A program made the position numbers and the translations under genes. The notes below the pieces were generated by a model. That model was given only the letters and a program-made list of their open reading frames with translations. It had not been told where the DNA came from and searched no databases. From positions 1 through 21,223 of the forward strand of contig JACZIY010000279.1 of assembly GCA_014860845.1 (NCBI GenBank): a stretch of 21,223 nt of DNA, written 5' to 3'. How positions within the stretch are numbered: the stretch's first letter is position 1; the number at the start of each line of letters is the position of its first letter. The stretch comes from Anaerolineaceae bacterium (GTDB lineage Bacteria > Chloroflexota > Anaerolineae > Anaerolineales > Anaerolineaceae). This document shows, one piece after another, positions 15,602-21,223 of the stretch.

Positions 15602-16621
15602 ATGACTCAAAGAGTAGCGCTTTATTTGCAGGATAAACACGATATTCAATATGAATTAGAGATGGCCAAATACGCCGAAGAACGTGGATTCAGCGAAATC
15701 TGGCAGGCAGATACCCGTCTGGCACGTGATTGTATCGTGATGATGAGTGCTTTATTAACAGCTACCAAACGATTACGCTATGGATCCGGTGTATTGCCGA
15801 TCTGGACGCGCAACCCGGCAGTAATAGCCGCTAGCTGGAGTACCATGTGGGAACTGGGTGGTCTGGTGGATGGCCAAAGCCGAGTGATGTTAGGCCTGGG
15901 TGCCTGGTGGGAACCGATCGCCAGCCGTGTGGGTGTCAACCGCGTTAAACCGTTGAAAGCTATGCGAGAGAATGTGGAAGCCATACGCCAGTTGTTCACC
16001 ATGGAAGAGGTCTCTTATCAGGGTGAGTTTGTTACGCTGGATCGTGTCAAGCTGGATGTTGCTTTTGGGGATCGCAGTCCGCGCAACATTCCGATTTACA
16101 TCGGCGCAACCGGCGATAAAATGCTCGAGATGGCAGGCGAATTGTGCGATGGTGTTGTGCTGAATTACGTGGTCTCGGTTGATTATATTAAGAAAGCTGT
16201 AGCATTGGTGGAAAAAGGTGCCCAGAAAGCCGGAAAAACTCTGGCGGAAGTGGATCGACCTGAATTGCTGGTCTGCTGCCTCTCGGATAAAGACCCCGCG
16301 GCAGCTATGGCGGAAGGCAAGAAACTGGTGGCTTATTACCTGGCAACCGAGCCACATATCATGAAGGCTTCCGGTGTGAGTGAAGATCTGCTTGAGAAAG
16401 TTCAGGCGATCATGAGTTGGCCAGCCACTGAAGAAGACTATATCAAAGCGTCAAAAGTGATTCCGGATGATGTGGTGCGCGAATTGATGGCGGTGGGTAC
16501 CTCGGACGAATGCCGCAAGAAAGTAAGGGAATATGTGGATGCCGGCGTGACCTGCCCGATCCTCTACCCGATGATGGACGACATCAAACCCGTCGTGGAT
16601 GCCTTTGCAGATGGTTTCTAA
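15602..16621 (+). CDS. Luciferase-like (LLM class, Mer-like) F420- or flavin-dependent oxidoreductase
   Basis: A 339-residue bacterial-luciferase-fold TIM barrel. It begins [11 protein letters not shown], then [33 protein letters not shown] and [18 protein letters not shown], which are features of the F420-dependent Mer-like subgroup. [22 protein letters not shown] is the phosphate-binding and C-terminal barrel signature. In an anaerobe the oxygenase reactions of some relatives are unlikely; hydride transfer with F420H2 or a reduced flavin is more plausible. Methylenetetrahydropterin reductase is one option given the pterin-related neighbours. The ATG directly follows the UbiD stop, with GGAGG five bases upstream, so UbiD and this enzyme are made together and probably act in successive steps. 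The cofactor is not decided by what I can see. Confidence 0.8.
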   Translation: MTQRVALYLQDKHDIQYELEMAKYAEERGFSEIWQADTRLARDCIVMMSALLTATKRLRYGSGVLPIWTRNPAVIAASWSTMWELGGLVDGQSRVMLGLGAWWEPIASRVGVNRVKPLKAMRENVEAIRQLFTMEEVSYQGEFVTLDRVKLDVAFGDRSPRNIPIYIGATGDKMLEMAGELCDGVVLNYVVSVDYIKKAVALVEKGAQKAGKTLAEVDRPELLVCCLSDKDPAAAMAEGKKLVAYYLATEPHIMKASGVSEDLLEKVQAIMSWPATEEDYIKASKVIPDDVVRELMAVGTSDECRKKVREYVDAGVTCPILYPMMDDIKPVVDAFADGF

Positions 16622-16638
16622 AGGATAAATAGCAAGAA

Positions 16639-17859
16639 ATGCTGAACAAGAACGAACTGAAAGCAAAAATTGAAGCCCTGGCTGAAGAGATGACCCAGGA
16701 TATGGCGAAGTTCCTGGCGGATCTGATCCGTATTCAGAGTTACACCAGCCAGGAAGCGCTGGCCGTTGACCGGACCCTGGCAGAGCTGCGCAAGATCGGC
16801 TGTGAAGAAGTCTGGGTTGATAGTGCAGGGAATGCCTTGGGCCGGATTGGTAAAGGCAAACGCATCATCATGTTCAACGCTCATCTGGATACCAATGAGG
16901 TCAGTGATGCCAGTCAATGGCCGCATCCACCTCTGGAGCCGGTGATCGAAGATGGCATCCTGTATGGTCTAGGAGCTTCCGATTGCAAAGCGGGAGTGGC
17001 TTCGATTGTGTATGGAGCCGCCATCCTGAATAAATTAGGACTGCTCGAGGATGTCTCGGTGGTGGTGATGGGTGCCACGCTGGAAGAAGATGCGGAAGGT
17101 TTTGCATTGCGATCCCTGGTGGAACGCGATGGGCTGAAACCTGAATGTGTCCTGCTGGCGGAAGCAACCGACCTGACCCTGCGCCGTGGACATCCTGGCC
17201 GTTGCGAGGTGCACATCCGTACCAAAGGCAAGGCTGTGCATGCCAGCACCCCACACCTGGGTGAGAATGCGATTGTCAAAATGGCTCCGGTGATTGAAGC
17301 GCTGGAAGGCATGAATGGACATTTACCGGTGCATCCCGTGTTTGGGCCCGGCACGCAAGTTGTCAGCTTGATCGCCGGACCGCATACTCCTAATTCTGTT
17401 CCGGATTGGTGTGAAGTGGCTCTGGATCGCCGTCTGGTACCCGGAGAAACGGCCGAATCGATTGTAGAGGGGATTCGGCAGGTAGTAGGTCCTCTCGGAG
17501 CATCTGTGGAGATACCGATACAACCCGTTAAATCCCATACCGGATTACAATTGGATGGCCCCTCGTTTTATCCTGGTTGGTTAATTGAGGAAGATGCTGA
17601 AATTATTCAGGTTGGCAAAGAGACTTACGAAGTGTTATGGCAGCAAGCTCCAAAAGTTGATGTCTGGAAATTCAGCACCGATGGCACTTATTCAGCCGGT
17701 GTGGCTGGCATCCCAACATTGGGTTTTGGTCCGCAGGAAGAACCCTACGTTCACACCGCGATGGATCAGGTTAACCTGGAAAAATTGAAAAAAGCTGCCA
17801 TGTTCTATGCGCTTTACCCGGTGATCTATCAAGAGGTCACTGGAGCGAAATCAAAATAA
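16639..17859 (+). CDS. ygeY: M20 family metallohydrolase, YgeY type
   Basis: A 406-residue M20 (ArgE/DapE-like) amidohydrolase. The dinuclear metal ligands are visible: His82 in FNAHLDTNE (with Asp84), Asp115 in GASDCKAG, Glu150 after catalytic Glu149 in ATLEEDAEG, Glu175 in LAEATD, and His372 in YVHTAMDQVN. GKAVHASTPHLGENAI (197-212) is the dimerisation-domain loop with its conserved His. Opening style and spacing match YgeY, which in E. coli lies beside ygeW and ygeX in the purine/selenium region. The gene for a YgeW-like carbamoyltransferase comes 28 bases later, the same partnership. It likely cleaves an N-acyl or N-carbamoyl amide formed after ring opening. ArgE or carboxypeptidase G2-like activities are alternatives. 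Only AAGGA at 16621-16625 is available as a ribosome site, rather far from the ATG. Confidence 0.82.
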   Translation: MLNKNELKAKIEALAEEMTQDMAKFLADLIRIQSYTSQEALAVDRTLAELRKIGCEEVWVDSAGNALGRIGKGKRIIMFNAHLDTNEVSDASQWPHPPLEPVIEDGILYGLGASDCKAGVASIVYGAAILNKLGLLEDVSVVVMGATLEEDAEGFALRSLVERDGLKPECVLLAEATDLTLRRGHPGRCEVHIRTKGKAVHASTPHLGENAIVKMAPVIEALEGMNGHLPVHPVFGPGTQVVSLIAGPHTPNSVPDWCEVALDRRLVPGETAESIVEGIRQVVGPLGASVEIPIQPVKSHTGLQLDGPSFYPGWLIEEDAEIIQVGKETYEVLWQQAPKVDVWKFSTDGTYSAGVAGIPTLGFGPQEEPYVHTAMDQVNLEKLKKAAMFYALYPVIYQEVTGAKSK

Positions 17860-17887
17860 TCAAAACAAAATAAAGGAGAAAGAATTT

Positions 17888-18880
17888 ATGCAAACTACAC
17901 TTTTTGGAAAAGATTTCATCACCACCGAAGATTGGACGAATGACGAGCTGATCTCGATGATGGATATGGCTGGAGATCTCAAACGCCGTTTCGCGGTGGG
18001 TGAACCTCATGATCATATTCTGCGCAGCAAGACCCTGTTCATGTTATTCTTTGAAGAATCAACCCGCACCCGTAACTCATTCGAGTCCGGCATCACTCAA
18101 TTAGGCGGTCATGGTATCTACCTGACCCCCAGTGCCACGCAGGTTGGACATGGTGAGAACTCCAAAGACACCGGCGGTGTTCTGGAACGCTATGGTCATG
18201 GTATTTCTGTACGTGATTGTCGCACAGGTATTGGCCAGGCATATCAATATGAGTTAGCCGGTCATGTCAATATTCCTGTGATCTCCATGCAGGATGATGT
18301 TGACCACCCCTGCCAGGCAATGGCAGACCTGATGACCATCCGTGAGAAGTTCGGCAATGACCTGCGTGGCCGCAAATTCACCATTTCGTGGACGTATGCT
18401 CCCAAGTACGTGCGTCCATTATCTGTTCCACAGGCTTTAGTGATGTTAATGACCCGCTTTGGTATGGACGTCACCCTGGCTCACCCCAAAGGCTTTGAGT
18501 TGATGCCAAAATGCCTCGAATCAGCAGAAAAACATGCAGCCGAACATGGCACCAAATTCGAAGTGATTGATGATATGGATGCTGCCTTTGAAGATGGTGA
18601 CATCATATACGCCAAGAGCTGGGGTCCTATCATGGAAACCGAAGAGCCAGCCGCTGTCCAGGCTATGTGCGATCAACACAAAGATTGGATTGCTGACGAA
18701 CGCCGCATGGAACTCTCTAAAAAGAGCTCCATCTACATGCACTGTATGCCCATCGACCGTGGTTATGAAGCCACCAATGCAGTTGTGGATGGTCCACATT
18801 CTGTGATCTATGACGAAGCTGAAAATCGTCTGCACGTCCAAAAAGCCCTGATGGCTCTGACTATGGGTGGTCGTTTCTAG
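17888..18880 (+). CDS. ygeW: YgeW-like knotted carbamoyltransferase
   Basis: A 330-residue member of the aspartate/ornithine carbamoyltransferase superfamily. Carbamoyl-phosphate loops are intact: FFEESTRTR (54-62), DHPCQAMAD (139-147) and HCMP (285-288). SWTYAPKYVRPLSVPQ (167-182) followed by LMTRFGMDVTLAHPKG (187-202) closely resembles E. coli YgeW as I recall it, including the trefoil-knot region. YAKSWGP replaces the ornithine SMG loop, so the amino substrate is not ornithine. It is about 60 residues shorter than E. coli YgeW, mainly after the KSWGP loop. In a catabolic setting it would run toward carbamoyl phosphate, giving ATP through carbamate kinase, which is not encoded here. AAAGGAG lies nine bases before the ATG. 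The following 13-bp hairpin probably ends this main unit. Confidence 0.85.
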   Translation: MQTTLFGKDFITTEDWTNDELISMMDMAGDLKRRFAVGEPHDHILRSKTLFMLFFEESTRTRNSFESGITQLGGHGIYLTPSATQVGHGENSKDTGGVLERYGHGISVRDCRTGIGQAYQYELAGHVNIPVISMQDDVDHPCQAMADLMTIREKFGNDLRGRKFTISWTYAPKYVRPLSVPQALVMLMTRFGMDVTLAHPKGFELMPKCLESAEKHAAEHGTKFEVIDDMDAAFEDGDIIYAKSWGPIMETEEPAAVQAMCDQHKDWIADERRMELSKKSSIYMHCMPIDRGYEATNAVVDGPHSVIYDEAENRLHVQKALMALTMGGRF

Positions 18881-18917
18881 TTTTTTATTTGTAAAGGTGA
18901 ACCAATTTGCATAAATG

Positions 18918-18949
18918 AGGTGTTTGTAGGTTTTATCCTACAAACACCT
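18918..18949 (+). terminator. Perfect 13-bp hairpin between the YgeW-like and MoaD-like genes
   Basis: AGGTGTTTGTAGG (18918-18930) pairs perfectly with CCTACAAACACCT (18937-18949) around the loop TTTTAT. No T-run follows (TTCGTATG), so this is not a classical intrinsic terminator. It could stop transcription partly, or protect the upstream mRNA end and lower expression of the two genes after it. I see no convincing promoter between it and position 18970. Confidence 0.6.
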
Positions 18950-18969
18950 TCGTATGCGATGAAAATGAA

Positions 18970-19215
18970 ATGAGCGAATTAAATAGTAATAAATTCACAG
19001 GATCAGCCCACCTGATTCTGGATAAACCATTGGTGGCGCAACGAATCGAAGCAGAGATTGCTGCTGGCCAGCGCTACAGCGATGTGCTGAAGCGATTTAT
19101 TACCAAACCAGGTGTGGCTTATGTTGTGCTGGTCGATGGGGTGGTTATTGATCAGAATGAGATCATACAATCCGGTGTGGAAATTCGCTGTGTACCACAA
19201 ATTATTGGAGGATAA
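18970..19215 (+). CDS. MoaD/ThiS-like ubiquitin-fold sulfur carrier linked to AOR
   Basis: An 81-residue protein ending in Gly-Gly (PQIIGG), the hallmark of MoaD/ThiS-type sulfur carriers, whose C-terminal thiocarboxylate delivers sulfur for molybdopterin dithiolene or other thiolations. The beta-grasp pattern is visible: a first strand AHLILDKPL, a helix with RYSDVLKRFI (75-85% of the MoaD size overall), strands YVVLVDGVVI and VEIRCVPQIIGG. It lies three bases before an AOR gene, a pairing common for tungsten enzymes, so it likely supplies the pterin cofactor of that enzyme. The two Gly codons (GGA GGA, 19207-19212) also form the ribosome site of the next gene. The start has only a weak ribosome site. 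Family assignment is from fold pattern, tail and context. Confidence 0.75.
   Translation: MSELNSNKFTGSAHLILDKPLVAQRIEAEIAAGQRYSDVLKRFITKPGVAYVVLVDGVVIDQNEIIQSGVEIRCVPQIIGG
19207..19212 (+). promoter_or_regulatory. Ribosome binding site embedded in the Gly-Gly codons
   Basis: GGAGGA encodes the last two residues of the MoaD-like protein and lies six bases before the AOR start at 19219. Translation ending at 19215 would keep this site clear, so the two genes are coupled. Confidence 0.65.
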
Positions 19216-19218
19216 ATA

Positions 19219-21126
19219 ATGAAAACAAACCAGGGCTTAACCCAATTTGAAATGAGATCAGAATTCCTGACTGGCAACAGTCCCTATTCGGGAAAAGTAT
19301 TACGTGTAAATTTGAGCGCAGGTGAAATCTGGGTCGATGAACATGGCGATGACTTCTACCGCAAATGGATTGGTGGTCGTGGTTTGATCGTTTATTATTT
19401 ATTACAGGAAACTGCTCCTAAGATTGATCCTTTGGGGCCGGACAATTTACTGATCTTTGCTCCCGGAATATTGACCGGAACTGTACTACCGGGCACAGGA
19501 AGGCATGCTGTGGGTGGAAAGTCCCCACTGACCGGGGCTCTCGCATCCGGGGAAGCAGGTGGTTGGTGGGGAGCCGAATGCAAGCAGGCAGGTTTTGATG
19601 CAATCGTGATACAGGGAAAAGCTGAGAAACCAGTGTACCTGTGGATCAAGGATGGTGGGGCAGAGCTTCGTGATGCCAGGCACCTATGGGGCTTGAAAAC
19701 TGGAGACTGTCAGGAAGAAATTCGCAAAGAATTGGATGATGAAAAGATCCGCATTGCCCAGATTGGTCCCGCTGGAGAGAATCTTGTGCGCTATGCAGCT
19801 GTGATGCACGATATCAACCGTGCGGCTGGCCGTGGAGGGTTGGGGGCATTGATGGGCAGCAAGAATCTCAAAGCTGTGGCAGTGCGTGGCAAGTTCAAGG
19901 TTGGTCTGGCAGATAAAGAGATGATGAAAATTACCCAGAAGTGGATCACATCAAATTATAAGGATATGATTGGTTGGGCTATACAGTATGGCACCTCCGG
20001 CTCTGTCAAAGGAAATCACGATGGTGGAGTGACAGGTATTCGTAATTACCAGGATGGCAGTATGGAGGGCATAGAGAAACTGGATGCAACTTCCATTTTC
20101 ACATGGCTGATCAAAGACCGGGATACCTGTAGTCGTTGCCCGGTGCGTTGCAAGCTGGTGGCAGAAAACCTTGGTGATATTTATGTTGATCCCCGCTATG
20201 GTGGACCGGAATATGAGTCGATTGCAGGTTTGGGACCTATGTGCCAGATTAATGATCCCCTGGTGGTAGGCAAAGCCAATGAACTTTGTGCTGCCTATGG
20301 GCTGGATACCATCTCCACCGGTGGCACCGTGGCGTTCACCATGGAATGTGTTGAAAAAGGCTTGATAGATGGTTTTGATGATCTGCCAAGATTTGGCGAT
20401 GGGCAATCCTTGCTGGATAGCATTGAAAAGATTGTTCATCGCGATGCTCTTGGTGATTGGATGGCTGAAGGAAGTGCCCGCATGGCTGCCCGTATAGGAA
20501 AGGAAAGTGATCAGATGCTGGCAGTCGCCCGAGGCCAGGAATTGCCTTTCCATGATCCGCGCCTGAAAAATACCATTGGTATGGGTTATGCCGTATCGGC
20601 TACAGGTGCTGATCATATGGCGAATTTAAATGATACCTTTGCCACCTGGGATGGTTCCGATATTTGTGCGCGCTTGCGTGAATTGGGAATGGAAACTCCG
20701 CTGAAATTATGGGGTATCTCTGACCATAAAATTGAAGCTTTCTTCTATGAAACTGCTTTCAAGAACTTCCTGGATAGCGCAGTCATCTGCCATTTTTATC
20801 CATATGAATTTCATCATATGGTGGATGCGCTCAACGGGGCGGGTGGTTGGAGTGTGGATATGCATGAGATTATAGTCATTGGTGAACGGATTATTGATGC
20901 TGCCAGATTGTACCTCCTCAGAGAAGGGTTCACTTCTGAAGATGATATGTTATCTGCACGTTTATTCCAACCTACCCAGGATGGTCCAATTGCTGGTAAA
21001 GCAATGACAATTGATCAGCTCCAGGATGCTTTGAAACGGTATTATCGAAGAATGGGTTGGAGTGAGCAGGGTTTTCCGACGGATGAGGTGTTGGACCGGT
21101 TGGAGATTGAGAAATTTAGTTCTTGA
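19219..21126 (+). CDS. Aldehyde:ferredoxin oxidoreductase family tungsten enzyme
   Basis: A 635-residue AOR-family protein, usual length. The N-terminal domain has SGKVLRVNLS (24-33), WIGGRGL (50-56) and PGTGRHAVGGKSPLTGAL (91-108), typical bis-tungstopterin-binding stretches, then INRAAGRGGLGALMGSKN (199-216). The [4Fe-4S] cluster ligands are Cys304, Cys307 and Cys311 in CSRCPVRC plus Cys524 in AVICHFYP. YGGPEYES (327-334) carries the conserved Glu, and ATGADHM (461-467) the second cofactor motif. Such enzymes oxidise aldehydes to acids with ferredoxin, or run in reverse. The subfamily (AOR, FOR or another) is not clear. The gene is coupled to the MoaD-like gene. It may detoxify or use an aldehyde made by the upstream pathway, or reduce an acid product; no ferredoxin gene is in the window. 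Confidence 0.9.
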   Translation: MKTNQGLTQFEMRSEFLTGNSPYSGKVLRVNLSAGEIWVDEHGDDFYRKWIGGRGLIVYYLLQETAPKIDPLGPDNLLIFAPGILTGTVLPGTGRHAVGGKSPLTGALASGEAGGWWGAECKQAGFDAIVIQGKAEKPVYLWIKDGGAELRDARHLWGLKTGDCQEEIRKELDDEKIRIAQIGPAGENLVRYAAVMHDINRAAGRGGLGALMGSKNLKAVAVRGKFKVGLADKEMMKITQKWITSNYKDMIGWAIQYGTSGSVKGNHDGGVTGIRNYQDGSMEGIEKLDATSIFTWLIKDRDTCSRCPVRCKLVAENLGDIYVDPRYGGPEYESIAGLGPMCQINDPLVVGKANELCAAYGLDTISTGGTVAFTMECVEKGLIDGFDDLPRFGDGQSLLDSIEKIVHRDALGDWMAEGSARMAARIGKESDQMLAVARGQELPFHDPRLKNTIGMGYAVSATGADHMANLNDTFATWDGSDICARLRELGMETPLKLWGISDHKIEAFFYETAFKNFLDSAVICHFYPYEFHHMVDALNGAGGWSVDMHEIIVIGERIIDAARLYLLREGFTSEDDMLSARLFQPTQDGPIAGKAMTIDQLQDALKRYYRRMGWSEQGFPTDEVLDRLEIEKFSS

Positions 21127-21163
21127 GTTCTTAAGAGTTGTCCTGGTAGCTGCACGGATGTTA

Positions 21164-21214
21164 CCTCGGATTAAAATCCGAGGATACTCAGAATCAAACC
21201 AGATCAATCTGGTT
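21164..21214 (+). terminator. Two hairpins in series after the AOR gene
   Basis: CCTCGGAT (21164-21171) pairs with ATCCGAGG (21176-21183) around TAAA. Then AACCAGAT (21197-21204) pairs with ATCTGGTT (21207-21214). They lie 38 and 71 bases after the AOR stop. Neither is followed by a clear T-run; AAAACATTT comes next. They most likely mark the end of the transcript, and the rest of the window holds no gene. Confidence 0.55.
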
Positions 21215-21223
21215 AAAACATTT

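Noticed and set aside
17888..18880. Annotation as ornithine carbamoyltransferase (argF)
   Set aside because: The ornithine SMG loop is replaced by KSWGP and the YgeW-type knot segment is present.
18954..18973. Tiny upstream frames (ATG CGA TGA and ATG AAA ATG AAA TGA) before the MoaD-like gene
   Set aside because: Only two to four codons with no ribosome site; they are probably chance, although the last one overlaps the MoaD start as ATGA.
19951..20616. A 221-codon open frame on the minus strand inside the AOR gene
   Set aside because: It runs opposite to a gene with a full set of AOR motifs; the His- and Cys-rich composition is what reversed coding sequence gives here.

Overview
The window looks like a stretch of chromosome from an anaerobic bacterium. 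The evidence is an oxygen-sensitive-type aldehyde:ferredoxin oxidoreductase (AOR) with its own MoaD-like carrier, a methyltetrahydrofolate:corrinoid methyltransferase, a UbiD decarboxylase, and relatives of the anaerobic purine/hydantoin genes of the E. coli yge/ygf region. Overall style (moderate GC, dense one-strand operons, hairpins without strong T-tracts, a fasciclin protein next door) suggests Chloroflexota, perhaps Anaerolineae. That assignment is an impression, not a demonstration. Every gene is on the + strand. I see no tRNA, rRNA, CRISPR array, transposase or attachment site.

Layout. Positions 1-147 are the 3' end of a fasciclin-domain gene, closed by a perfect hairpin at 187-212. 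A promoter with a perfect TATAAT then drives a pterin-binding methyltransferase gene (313-1179). A 194-base intergenic stretch carries two promoter-like elements and an operator-like inverted repeat. It precedes a short XRE-type regulator (1374-1652) that overlaps a GH31 alpha-glycosidase gene (1649-4093). From there genes follow with tiny gaps or overlaps: hydantoinase/dihydropyrimidinase (4093), SsnA-like amidohydrolase (5506), E1alpha, E1beta and E2 of a 2-oxoacid/acetoin-type dehydrogenase (6865-10244), two pteridine-reductase-like SDR proteins (10267-11744), a second ATZ/TRZ-type amidohydrolase (11749), a UroD/MtaA-fold protein (13047), a UbiD-type decarboxylase (14225), a luciferase-like (LLM) oxidoreductase (15602), a YgeY-type M20 hydrolase (16639) and a YgeW-type carbamoyltransferase (17888-18880). 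After a 13-bp perfect hairpin come a MoaD-like protein (18970) and an AOR-family enzyme (19219-21126), followed by two more hairpins.

How the genes may work together (inference). HyuA-like hydantoinase, SsnA-like deaminase, YgeY-like hydrolase and YgeW-like carbamoyltransferase together point to anaerobic breakdown of a nitrogen heterocycle: deamination, opening of a cyclic ureide, hydrolysis of an amide, and recovery of a carbamoyl group as carbamoyl phosphate. The unusual additions are a tandem pair of pteridine-reductase-like SDRs that both carry His in place of the catalytic Tyr, a UbiD decarboxylase coupled to an LLM oxidoreductase, a TPP/lipoate dehydrogenase without a local E3, and a cytoplasmic alpha-glycosidase. 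This suggests a pathway that is not simply the E. coli one. A purine, a hydantoin, or a pteridine (perhaps glycosylated) are candidate substrates. No transporter, E3, UbiX, corrinoid protein, YgeX or carbamate kinase gene lies in the window, so those functions must come from elsewhere.
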